From NCBI GenBank assembly GCA_947588905.1, contig CANQBB010000012.1:1-32438 (forward strand): 32,438 nucleotides of DNA, in the 5' to 3' direction. The notes under the pieces were generated by a model, which was not told the DNA's origin, ran no database searches, and saw only the letters and a list, made by a program, of their open reading frames with translations. Shown one piece after another: positions 1 to 6,297 of the stretch; position 1 is the first letter of the stretch; every line of letters begins with the position of its first letter. A program made the translations under genes and the position numbers. This stretch comes from an uncultured Clostridia bacterium. GTDB lineage: Bacteria; Bacillota; Clostridia; TANB77; UBA1234.

Positions 1-399
1 AAAATCATTTACAATATCAACATATTCTTCATCAAAAATAATTACATCAGATTTACTCTTATTCAAAGAATATTTTATTTCATCAGCAGGCAAACCCTTA
101 TCTAGAGGAACTAAAACTCCAATACCGCATTGCACACAAAAATAAGTTAAAGCCCATTCATAACTATTTGGACCTATTACAGCTATACGTTTACCTTTAA
201 GCCCAAGCTTAATTAAAGCAGTACCTAAAGCATTTATATCATCTAAAAAATCTTTATAAGTTATATTTTTATATGTAATTTCATTATCCTTTTTTTCTTT
301 TATAATAAAAGCTTTTTCGTTTGGAAACTTTTGAACAGAAGTTCTAATAAGTTCTTTCAAAGTTTTAAAATCTTGTTTTTCAAGATATTTTTTTCTCAT
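1..399 (-). CDS. AMP-binding acyl-CoA synthetase-like protein, N-terminal part (cut by window start)
   Basis: The reverse strand is open for 133 codons from ATG at 397-399 and runs off the window start. The protein begins MRKKYLEKQDFKTLKELI and contains ITYKDFLDDINALGTALIKLG, RIAVIGPNSYEWALTYF and GVLVPLDKGLPADEIKY in that order. This is the usual N-terminal pattern of long-chain fatty acid-CoA ligase/AMP-dependent synthetases (ANL superfamily), which activate carboxylates with ATP and then load CoA. The catalytic AMP-binding motifs lie outside the window, so the substrate cannot be told. An in-frame TGA lies seven codons upstream of the ATG, which fixes the start closely; the AAAGG ribosome site is rather far from the ATG. 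A strong promoter with an overlapping palindrome lies directly upstream, pointing to repressor control. Confidence 0.8.
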   Translation of the reverse strand, partial: MRKKYLEKQDFKTLKELIRTSVQKFPNEKAFIIKEKKDNEITYKNITYKDFLDDINALGTALIKLGLKGKRIAVIGPNSYEWALTYFCVQCGIGVLVPLDKGLPADEIKYSLNKSKSDVIIFDEEYVDIVNDF

Positions 400-422
400 T
401 GGATTATCATCATCAACCTTTC

Positions 423-468
423 ATCTAGTTTTCAAAACTAGATTATCACTTTTGAAAGAAAATGTCAA
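423..468 (-). promoter_or_regulatory. Promoter with overlapping palindromic operator for the acyl-CoA synthetase-like gene
   Basis: On the reverse strand TTGACA (463-468) and TAATCT (440-445) are separated by exactly 17 nt. A perfect inverted repeat at 423-443 (arm ATCTAGTTTT, one central C) covers the end of the -10 and the expected start of transcription. That placement is typical of an operator for a dimeric repressor. The regulator is not identifiable from this window; MarR- or TetR-type regulators of lipid genes are possible. Confidence 0.75.
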
Positions 469-484
469 TTATGATGTGTAACTT

Positions 485-513
485 TTGACAATTACTAGTA
501 AATGTATTATAAT
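485..513 (+). promoter_or_regulatory. Consensus sigma-A promoter of yebC
   Basis: TTGACA (485-490), a 17-nt spacer and TATAAT (508-513) match the housekeeping consensus exactly. It lies back to back with the minus-strand promoter, with the two -35 boxes 16 nt apart. Confidence 0.85.
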
Positions 514-525
514 TGTCATGGAACA

Positions 526-545
526 CTTACGGATATATGCGTAAG
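526..545 (+). promoter_or_regulatory. Small inverted repeat in the yebC leader
   Basis: CTTACG (526-531) and CGTAAG (540-545) form a perfect 6-bp inverted repeat just after the expected transcription start, about 12 nt before the AAGGAGG ribosome site. It could be a leader hairpin or an operator; nothing in the sequence decides between them. Confidence 0.4.
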
Positions 546-569
546 AAAAAAATTTAAGGAGGAATAAAA

Positions 570-1304
570 ATGTCAGGACATTCAAAATGGAATAATATTA
601 AGAACAAAAAAGAAAAATCTGATGCACAAAGAGGAAAAGTTTTTACTAAACTAGGTAGAGAAATCCTTGTTGCCGTAAAAGAAGGAGGCCCTGACCCCTC
701 ATCAAATTCAAAATTAAAAGATGTTATAGCTAAGTGTAAAGCAAATAATATGCCAAATGATAATATCGAAAGAAGCATAAAGAAAGCAGCAGGAGATGGC
801 AACTTAGCAAATTATGAAGATGTACTATATGAAGGTTATGGCCCAAATGGAGTAGCAATTATGATAGAAGCCATGACAGATAATAGAAATAGAACAGCAG
901 GAGATGTTAGACATATACTAGATAAATTTGGTGGAAACCTAGGAGCAACAGGTTCAGTAGGCTGGATGTTCGATAAAAAAGGAGTAATAGTAATAGAAAG
1001 AGCATCTACAAAACTAGATGAAGAAGAATTGATGATGGAAGCTTTAGAAGCGGGTGCCGATAACTTCGAATCAGATGATGAGTTTTATGAAATAACAACT
1101 GCACCTCAAGACTTCTCAAAAGTTAGAGAATACTTAGAAGAAAAAGGAATAGAATATATAGAAGCTGAAATAAAAATGATTCCACAAAATTATATGACAT
1201 TAACAGAAGAGGCAGCCAAGAAAATGAGCTTAATTATAGAAAAAATGGAAGAGTTGGATGATGTGCAGGAGGTATGGCATAACTGGGATGAGGATAACGC
1301 TTAA
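570..1304 (+). CDS. yebC: YebC/PmpR (TACO1) family protein
   Basis: This 244-aa protein starts MSGHSKWNNIKNKKEKSDAQRG, the hallmark N-terminus of the YebC/TACO1 family, and has the family's usual length. Other family segments are the NMPNDNIERSIKKAAG stretch, the YEGYGPNGVAIMIEAMTDNRNRTA stretch and the GSVGWMFDKKGVI stretch. Family members were long annotated as transcriptional regulators; more recent work links them to ribosomes and to helping translation of difficult (for example proline-rich) stretches. The start is set by AAGGAGG ten bases upstream. It is transcribed alone from a consensus promoter and followed by a terminator. Confidence 0.96.
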   Translation: MSGHSKWNNIKNKKEKSDAQRGKVFTKLGREILVAVKEGGPDPSSNSKLKDVIAKCKANNMPNDNIERSIKKAAGDGNLANYEDVLYEGYGPNGVAIMIEAMTDNRNRTAGDVRHILDKFGGNLGATGSVGWMFDKKGVIVIERASTKLDEEELMMEALEAGADNFESDDEFYEITTAPQDFSKVREYLEEKGIEYIEAEIKMIPQNYMTLTEEAAKKMSLIIEKMEELDDVQEVWHNWDEDNA

Positions 1305-1338
1305 GCAATAATTACTCACTTGGCGTTGTTGCTTATCG

Positions 1339-1390
1339 AAAGCAAATCCTCAACGTAAATATTACTAGGTTTGCTTTTGGGTATTTTTTT
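1339..1390 (+). terminator. Intrinsic terminator after yebC
   Basis: AAAGCAAA plus CC (1339-1349, one bulged T) pairs with GG plus TTTGCTTT (1368-1377), followed by a T-rich stretch at 1383-1390. The loop is fairly long (18 nt). Confidence 0.65.
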
Positions 1391-1426
1391 GATTAAATGA
1401 ATTATAATATTAGGAGGTAGTAGAAG

Positions 1427-1804
1427 GTGTTTTTTGTCAAAGTACTTGATTTGTCAAAAGTACCAATACTAGTGCTTTGGATAGTAATTGAATATATATT
1501 AAATGTAAAAGGATATGTTAGAAAAAAGAGCATGTATAATCTAATATCGCTATCTCTTTCTTTAACTTTAATATTTTTACATGTTGCATTTAATAAAATG
1601 CCAAATGTAACTTTATCATCTTTTAATATAATAATTGATTTTATATTTTTGATAATTTCAATATCTTTATATTTATACATAAATGATATTGAAACAAGAA
1701 GAAAAGTAATTTCTGAAGTATTTGAAAATAGATATAAGAAACGGGAGAAAATAAATGAAAGCAGTAGTTCAAAGAGTTTTAAGTTCAAATCTAAAAATAG
1801 ATAA
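1427..1804 (+). CDS. Small three-helix membrane protein, function unknown
   Basis: A 125-aa protein starting at GTG with AGGAGG nine bases upstream. Three hydrophobic segments are visible at about residues 8-23, 38-56 and 65-85, followed by a basic, charged tail (from about residue 88). I do not recognise a family. Its frame overlaps dtd by 50 nt, which is unusual. The overlap would vanish if the A4 run at 1748-1751 were A3, because TAA would then fall at 1752-1754 directly before the dtd ATG. The last 17 residues (after the GAG AAA codons) may therefore be an artefact or an indel product. The gene probably forms an operon with dtd. Confidence 0.7.
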   Translation: MFFVKVLDLSKVPILVLWIVIEYILNVKGYVRKKSMYNLISLSLSLTLIFLHVAFNKMPNVTLSSFNIIIDFIFLIISISLYLYINDIETRRKVISEVFENRYKKREKINESSSSKSFKFKSKNR

Positions 1805-2210
1805 CAAAGAATATTCAAAAATAAATAAAGGATTGATAGTATTTTTAGGGGTAACTCATGATGATACAGAACAAGATGCAAAAGTATTGGCAGAAAAAAT
1901 CTCAAAATTAAGAATATTTGAAGATGAAAATGAAAAAATGAATTTGTCTCTTAAAGATGTTGGTGGAGAAATACATATCATATCTCAATTTACATTATAT
2001 GCTGATTGCCATCATGGAAATCGACCTAGTTTTATAAACGCTGCTCAACCAGATAAGGCAAATAAATTATATGAAGACTTTATAGAAGATTGCAAAGAAC
2101 TTGACATGAAAGTTGCAACGGGAGTTTTTGGAGCAGATATGAAAATAAATTATATAAATGATGGACCAATAACAATAATTTTAGAATGTGTAAATGGCAA
2201 AATATTATAA
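1755..2210 (+). CDS. dtd: D-aminoacyl-tRNA deacylase
   Basis: A 151-aa protein with typical DTD length and sequence: it starts MKAVVQRVLSS, has SQFTLYAD at residues 77-84, GNRPSF at 88-93 and NDGPIT at 135-140. The SQFTL and N-x-GP-x-T motifs form the active site between the two monomers, with the cis Gly-Pro giving chiral selectivity. The enzyme hydrolyses D-amino acids (and glycine mischarged on tRNA-Ala) from tRNA in the cytoplasm. The start ATG follows GGGAG and lies within the end of the upstream membrane-protein frame. A strong terminator follows. Confidence 0.96.
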   Translation: MKAVVQRVLSSNLKIDNKEYSKINKGLIVFLGVTHDDTEQDAKVLAEKISKLRIFEDENEKMNLSLKDVGGEIHIISQFTLYADCHHGNRPSFINAAQPDKANKLYEDFIEDCKELDMKVATGVFGADMKINYINDGPITIILECVNGKIL

Positions 2211-2221
2211 GGTTATAATAT

Positions 2222-2260
2222 AAAGGAGCTGTAAAACTATACAGCTCCTTTCATATTTTT
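2222..2260 (+). terminator. Intrinsic terminator after dtd
   Basis: A perfect 12-bp stem, AAAGGAGCTGTA (2222-2233) with its complement at 2240-2251, a 6-nt loop and a T-rich run ending TATTTTT. It lies between converging genes and serves dtd. Confidence 0.9.
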
Positions 2261-2281
2261 CTTAGTGGTTCAATTCTTCAT

Positions 2282-2812
2282 CTATACTCCTTCTAAATTG
2301 AAATTTGGAACATATTCTTCTTCATGTTCTCCTAATTCTTGAATATACCCATTTTTAAAATCTTTTAACATACTTGTAACAAAATTATATTCTTGTTTAG
2401 TTATTTTTCTATTTAAACCAGGAATATTTTTGGCATTATATGTTGGAAAGTATTGTGCCATTATACTTATGTAAGTATCTTCTGGTAAATTATTTTTTAT
2501 CCAATCTAAAATTCTTTTTGTTTGCAAAATTTGATTTGGCAAAATCAAATGTCTAACAATTACACCTCTTTGCATTAAATCATTATTAAAAACAGGATGA
2601 CCAACTTGTTTAATCATTTCGATAATATTTTTTGATGCTACTTCAAAATAATTCTTTGCACAAGAATATTTGATTGCAATATCATTATCATAATACTTTA
2701 AATCTGGTAAATAAATATCTATATATCCATTTAACATTTTAATAGTTTCTATATTTTCATATGAATTTGTATTATAAACAATTGGAATATTTAAACCGTT
2801 TATTTTTTGCAA
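2282..2812 (-). CDS. PflX-type radical SAM protein, C-terminal fragment (frameshifted gene)
   Basis: This is the downstream part of one gene whose upstream part is at 2772-3161. Read from the first in-frame ATG/TTG it gives 176 aa, with GYIDIYLPDLKYY, HPVFNNDLMQRGVIVRHLILP and MAQYFPTYNA. These are typical of the C-terminal half of COG1313 (PflX) radical SAM proteins, homologues of pyruvate formate-lyase activase with unknown substrate. Removing one base from the A6 run (T6 on the given strand, 2803-2808) joins the two halves smoothly as EAIIIAKINGLNIPIVYNTN. The complete protein would be 292 aa, close to the family length. As given, this fragment lacks the iron-sulfur cysteines and would not be functional alone. 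Confidence 0.75.
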   Translation of the reverse strand: MQKINGLNIPIVYNTNSYENIETIKMLNGYIDIYLPDLKYYDNDIAIKYSCAKNYFEVASKNIIEMIKQVGHPVFNNDLMQRGVIVRHLILPNQILQTKRILDWIKNNLPEDTYISIMAQYFPTYNAKNIPGLNRKITKQEYNFVTSMLKDFKNGYIQELGEHEEEYVPNFNLEGV

Positions 2813-3161
2813 TAATAATTGCTTCTATAATTTGTGGAACATATGGTGTTGGTGATACAAGATTTATATTGTGAACATTTTTATCCTGTAACTCTAACAT
2901 AATATTAGCAAGTCTATCAATACTAACTTCTTTTCCAAAATTATTTTGAGATATTTCGTAATTTTGACAAAATTGACATTTTAAGTTACATCCAGAAAAG
3001 AAAATAGTTCCTGAACCATTTGTACCACTTATACAAGGTTCTTCCCATTTGTGAATTGAAGCCAAAGCAAGTTTAGGCAGTACAGAACATTTACATGCAC
3101 CAAAAGTAGTATTTCTATTAACATTACAATTTAGATTACACAATGAACAATTTTCAAGCAT
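2772..3161 (-). CDS. PflX-type radical SAM protein, N-terminal fragment (frameshifted gene)
   Basis: This 129-aa N-terminal part carries the N-terminal cysteine cluster (CSLCNLNC, then ACKC) and the radical SAM signature CNLKCQFCQNYEIS, preceded by SGTNGSGTIFFSG. These residues bind the SAM-cleaving [4Fe-4S] cluster. The order and spacing match COG1313/PflX proteins. The start ATG at 3159-3161 follows AAGGAG. The frame ends in non-homologous residues (KRFKYSNCL) after the A6 run at 2803-2808 (coding-strand sense), where the remainder of the gene continues in another frame. It is monocistronic and converges on dtd. Confidence 0.8.
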   Translation of the reverse strand: MLENCSLCNLNCNVNRNTTFGACKCSVLPKLALASIHKWEEPCISGTNGSGTIFFSGCNLKCQFCQNYEISQNNFGKEVSIDRLANIMLELQDKNVHNINLVSPTPYVPQIIEAIIIAKNKRFKYSNCL

Positions 3162-3198
3162 AATTAAACTCCTTTTATAAATGAAAATTAGTATTTAT

Positions 3199-3207
3199 AT
3201 TATAGCA
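3199..3207 (-). promoter_or_regulatory. Extended -10 promoter of the radical SAM gene
   Basis: On the reverse strand TGC-TATAAT reads as an extended -10 (TGnTATAAT), about 38 nt before the start codon. No good -35 is visible, as is common for extended -10 promoters. Confidence 0.5.
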
Positions 3208-3241
3208 GATTTTTATATATTTTTGTTATTTTATTCCATTT

Positions 3242-3271
3242 TTGTTAATAATAGTGTATAATATGTATAAT
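3242..3271 (+). promoter_or_regulatory. Promoter of the UDP-sugar pyrophosphorylase gene
   Basis: TTGTTA (3242-3247) and TATAAT (3266-3271) are 18 nt apart. A second TATAAT at 3257-3262 could be the real -10 with a weaker -35 (TTCCAT, 3234-3239). Either would start a short leader before the AAAGGAAGG ribosome site. Confidence 0.5.
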
Positions 3272-3287
3272 TGAAAGGAAGGAAAAA

Positions 3288-4544
3288 ATGGAAGAAGATA
3301 GTTTTAAAGAAATATTAAAAAAATATAATCAAGAACATGTATTAGTAGCATATGAAAGAGCAGATGAAGAAAAGAAAAAAGAAATTATAAATCAAGTAAA
3401 ACGAATTGATTTTGAACAAATGAAAGACTTATATGATTTAACTAAAAAAGAAATAAAATTTGAAAATTCAATTATTGAACCTATACAATATCTTGATTCA
3501 TTAAAACTAACTGATGAAGAAAAGAGAAAATATATAGAAAAGGGAGAAGAAATAATTAAGAATGAAAAACTAGCTGTAATAACAATGGCTGGAGGTCAAG
3601 GAACAAGACTTGGTCATAATGGTCCTAAAGGAACATATGATATGGGATTGGAATCACATAAAAGTTTATTTGAATTATTAGTTGATGATTTAAAAGAAAC
3701 AAAGCAGAAATACGGAGTAGCAGTTCCTTGGTATATAATGACTAGTAAGGAAAATAATAGCGATACAGAAAAATTTTTTAAAGAGCATAACTACTTTGAT
3801 TATCCTAAAGATAGTATAAGAATGTTTTTTAAACAAGGTGAACTTCCTATGCTAGATGAAGATGGAAAACTAATCATTGATGAAACAGGAAAAATCAAAG
3901 AAGCTGCTGATGGCCATGGCGGTATATTTGGAGCAATTTTTAAAAATGGTGTTTTAGATGACATGAAAAATAAGGGGATTGAGTGGATTTTTGTTGGAGC
4001 AGTGGACAACCCTTTAGCAAGAATGACAGATCCATTATTTATTGGTTTTGCAGCGGTAAATAATTATTATACAGCATCAAAAACAATTGCTAAGGCTTAT
4101 CCAGAAGAAAAAGTCGGAGTATTTTGCAAAAAAGATGGAAAGCCATATGTAATTGAATATACAGAGTTATCTAAAGAGCAAGCAAATCAAAGAAATAGTG
4201 ATGGAGAACTTACTTATGGTGAAGCACATGTATTACTTAATTTATTTCATATAAGCACTTTAGAAAAAATAAAAGAAGTAAAATTACCTTATCATTGTGC
4301 TCACAAAAAAGCAAATTATATAGATATTGATGGAAATGTAATAAAACCAGAAAAACCTAACGCATATAAATTTGAAGCATTTATATTTGATGCATTTGCA
4401 TTACTCCCAGAAATAGGAATATTAAAAGGAGTGAGAGAAAATGATTTTGCACCGATAAAAAATGCTGAAGGAAACGATTCACCTGAAACTGCTAGAAGAT
4501 TGTATATTGATTTTCAAAATAGAAAGAGGGATGGAGTAATATGA
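3288..4544 (+). CDS. Eukaryotic-type (UAP1/AGX-like) UDP-N-acetylhexosamine pyrophosphorylase
   Basis: A 418-aa UDPGP-family (PF01704) nucleotidyltransferase. The nucleotide-binding loop is at residues 98-121 (MAGGQGTRLG followed by PKGTYDMGL). Further segments resemble the UDP-GlcNAc pyrophosphorylase branch rather than UDP-glucose pyrophosphorylase: PWYIMTS with ENN, FFKQGELPMLDEDGK, ADGHGGIFGAI, VDNPLARMTDPLFIGF, FEAFIFDAF and the C-terminal ENDFAPIKNAEGNDSPETARR. These align by eye with human UAP1. The family makes UDP-GlcNAc (or UDP-glucose/UDP-Gal) from UTP and the sugar 1-phosphate. The window also holds GlmS, GlmM and a GlmU-C-like acetyltransferase, so I infer it supplies the uridylyltransferase step. 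UDP-glucose as substrate is the main alternative. Its stop overlaps the next gene's start (ATGA). Confidence 0.85.
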   Translation: MEEDSFKEILKKYNQEHVLVAYERADEEKKKEIINQVKRIDFEQMKDLYDLTKKEIKFENSIIEPIQYLDSLKLTDEEKRKYIEKGEEIIKNEKLAVITMAGGQGTRLGHNGPKGTYDMGLESHKSLFELLVDDLKETKQKYGVAVPWYIMTSKENNSDTEKFFKEHNYFDYPKDSIRMFFKQGELPMLDEDGKLIIDETGKIKEAADGHGGIFGAIFKNGVLDDMKNKGIEWIFVGAVDNPLARMTDPLFIGFAAVNNYYTASKTIAKAYPEEKVGVFCKKDGKPYVIEYTELSKEQANQRNSDGELTYGEAHVLLNLFHISTLEKIKEVKLPYHCAHKKANYIDIDGNVIKPEKPNAYKFEAFIFDAFALLPEIGILKGVRENDFAPIKNAEGNDSPETARRLYIDFQNRKRDGVI

Positions 4545-5113
4545 TTGTAATGTATGTAGTAACAGCTTTAATTTATATTTTAATTTTAATTACTTATGTA
4601 TTAGCTAACAAACTTTATAAAGAACCAAAGAATAGTGTATATTACTCTAATGTTGGACATTACAATGTTATTAAAAAGAGAGAAATAATGGCTTCTCCCA
4701 AATATGTTACTACAATATCAATCTTATTAGGTATTTTTATTGGAATATATGTAGTTTTAGCTAAGGTTACATCATTTAACTATTATATTGAATGGGGAAC
4801 GATAATTATTTTAATGGCTTTATATTTAGTCGAGATTACGAGAAAAATATCAATAACAGATGAAAATATAGAGTTGGAAAAATTATTTGCACCTACCAAA
4901 AAGATTCCTTTAGGTAATGTTGATGGAATGTATATATATAGCTTTAATAAAAAATTTTTAAACAAACGAGCTTTTACAACAAAACTTGTAATTGCTTCAG
5001 GAGAAGAAAAATACAAGTTTACTATATCTAGTATAGATGTAAAAGCCATAATGAATATGATGAAGGATAATTTTGGAATTACAGAAAATAAAATGTATAT
5101 TGCAAATAAATAA
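4541..5113 (+). CDS. Membrane protein with a C-terminal PH-like region, function unknown
   Basis: A 190-aa protein with hydrophobic helices at about residues 3-21, 57-77 and 83-97, then a soluble C-terminal part (ISITDENIELEKLFAPTKKIPL...) whose strand-rich pattern resembles bacterial PH-domain membrane proteins. That resemblance is weak and by eye only. The start overlaps the pyrophosphorylase stop by 4 nt, so the two are translationally coupled. A second in-frame ATG at 4550 is an alternative start. It is followed by a strong hairpin. Confidence 0.75.
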   Translation: MIVMYVVTALIYILILITYVLANKLYKEPKNSVYYSNVGHYNVIKKREIMASPKYVTTISILLGIFIGIYVVLAKVTSFNYYIEWGTIIILMALYLVEITRKISITDENIELEKLFAPTKKIPLGNVDGMYIYSFNKKFLNKRAFTTKLVIASGEEKYKFTISSIDVKAIMNMMKDNFGITENKMYIANK

Positions 5114-5117
5114 TAAG

Positions 5118-5158
5118 AAAAAACCACACTTAAAATTATTTTTTAAGTGCGGTTTTTC
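5118..5158. terminator. Bidirectional terminator between converging genes
   Basis: AAAAACC and CACTTAAAA (5118-5135, one mismatch between them) pair with TTTTAAGTG and GGTTTTT (5141-5157). A-rich and T-rich flanks make it usable from both sides. The mismatch is A:C in the plus transcript but G:U in the minus transcript. The XRE gene's last codons lie inside the stem. Confidence 0.85.
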
Positions 5159-5375
5159 TTTTCCTTGTATATGGTTTAATTTCATTTGTAAGTTCTAATA
5201 TGTAATCAACAGAAGTATTATAAAATCTAGATAGTTCAATCAAGATTTTTGTTGGTACATCATTTTCCCCGGTCTCATATTTTGAATAACCTGTTTGAGA
5301 CATATTTAGTATTTTAGCTATATATGTTTGATTTAAATCTTTATCTTCTCTTAATTCTCTTAATCTTCTATACAT
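5136..5375 (-). CDS. XRE-family (Cro/CI-type) DNA-binding regulator
   Basis: A 79-aa protein from ATG at 5373-5375, with AAGGAG eight bases upstream. A GTG three codons earlier overlaps the ribosome site and is rejected. The helix-turn-helix is clear at about residues 15-40: NQTYIAKILNMSQTGYSKYE followed by TGENDVP, then ELSRFYNTSVDYILEL. This is a single-domain HTH_3 protein with a basic tail (RKRKTALKK) and no ligand domain. It is divergent from the large surface-protein gene, with a pair of similar inverted 12-bp sites between them. I infer it represses itself and the surface-protein gene; there is no experimental basis here. Confidence 0.92.
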   Translation of the reverse strand: MYRRLRELREDKDLNQTYIAKILNMSQTGYSKYETGENDVPTKILIELSRFYNTSVDYILELTNEIKPYTRKRKTALKK

Positions 5376-5396
5376 AAAAAACACTCCTTAGATGAT

Positions 5397-5454
5397 ATTA
5401 TAATACAATAACCTGAAACAGGGTATTGATTTTTAATCTGTTTTGGGTTAAAAT
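5397..5454. promoter_or_regulatory. Divergent promoters with paired inverted operator half-sites
   Basis: Plus strand: TTGATT (5426-5431), 17 nt, TAAAAT (5449-5454) directs the surface protein. Minus strand: TATAAT (5397-5402) directs the XRE gene, with a poor -35. AACCTGAAACAG (5410-5421) and CTGTTTTGGGTT (5438-5449) are inverted copies matching at 10 of 12 positions. One lies in the spacer of each promoter, and their centres are 28 nt apart. The first copy also contains the short palindrome CCTG-AAA-CAGG. This is a plausible XRE operator. Confidence 0.6.
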
Positions 5455-5513
5455 AATAAAAAGAGCATGTTTACATAAATAAGAAAATTTTACTAATGAT
5501 GAGGTGAATACTA

Positions 5514-6221
5514 ATGAAAAAATTTAAAAAGATAAGTATATTGATGTTTTCAATTATTACATTTACAGTAGTATTTGGAGCAGCTATATTGGGTCCTAAT
5601 ATTAGTAAAAATAATGATAATAAAGTAAAAACACAAAATGTATATTATGCATCAGGAACAGTATCAAGCATGTTAAATTTTAATACATCAGCAGACATAT
5701 ATATAATAAGAAATGAAATAGAATTAAAAGAATTTTCTGCAAAGGTAAATGCTGGTATAACATTTGCTAACAAAATAATATATTTAACAAATGATATAAC
5801 TTTAAGTGGAGCAAGTAATAATCATATACCAATAGGAACAAGTTCATATCCGTTTAAAGGAACGTTTGATGGAAATGGATATGTAATATCTAATATTCAA
5901 ATAAGTAAAACAACAACAAATAATGTAGGACTTTTTGGATATGTATCAGGTGGAACTATTAGAAATGTAAAAATTTCTAATGGAAATATTTCAGGAAAAG
6001 GAAATACAGGTGGAATAGTTGGGTACATAGAATCTGGAACCATTGAACAATGTTTTAATAATGTAGTTAATATTACAGTAGGAGCAAATGGCAATGGTGG
6101 AGGAATTGTAGGATATGCTAATGCATCAAAAATATATTTTTGTCGAAATAATGTTAAAATAAATACAACAAAACGGTGGTTCAACAGGAGGTATAGTTGG
6201 AAGCGCATCAAATTCAAATAA
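5514..6221 (+). CDS. Secreted GLUG-repeat surface protein A, N-terminal fragment (frameshifted gene)
   Basis: This 235-aa reading frame holds a signal peptide (KKFKKISILMFSIITFTVVFGAAIL) and the start of a GLUG-type repeat region: IPIGTSSYPFKGTFDGNGYVI, GLFGYVSGGTI, TGGIVGYIESGTI and GGGIVGYANASKI. The frame breaks at the A4 run 6170-6173. Its last 16 or so residues (KRWFNRRYSWKRIKFK) are out of register, while the repeats continue in the next frame as GGSTGGIVGSASNSNN. With A3 at that position the gene would run from 5514 to 10254 as one 1,579-aa protein. The ribosome site is GAGGTG. Expression is probably controlled by the divergent XRE gene. Confidence 0.85.
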   Translation: MKKFKKISILMFSIITFTVVFGAAILGPNISKNNDNKVKTQNVYYASGTVSSMLNFNTSADIYIIRNEIELKEFSAKVNAGITFANKIIYLTNDITLSGASNNHIPIGTSSYPFKGTFDGNGYVISNIQISKTTTNNVGLFGYVSGGTIRNVKISNGNISGKGNTGGIVGYIESGTIEQCFNNVVNITVGANGNGGGIVGYANASKIYFCRNNVKINTTKRWFNRRYSWKRIKFK

Positions 6222-6297
6222 TTTATATAATAGTTTAAATACTGGTGCAATAACATCATCAAGTGATTCGCCTAATCATGGTGGAATTGCTGGAAGT

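Noticed and set aside
1402..1905. Minus-strand 167-codon hydrophobic frame opposite the small membrane protein and dtd
   Set aside because: It overlaps the certain gene dtd and has no ribosome site; the plus-strand membrane frame has an AGGAGG site.
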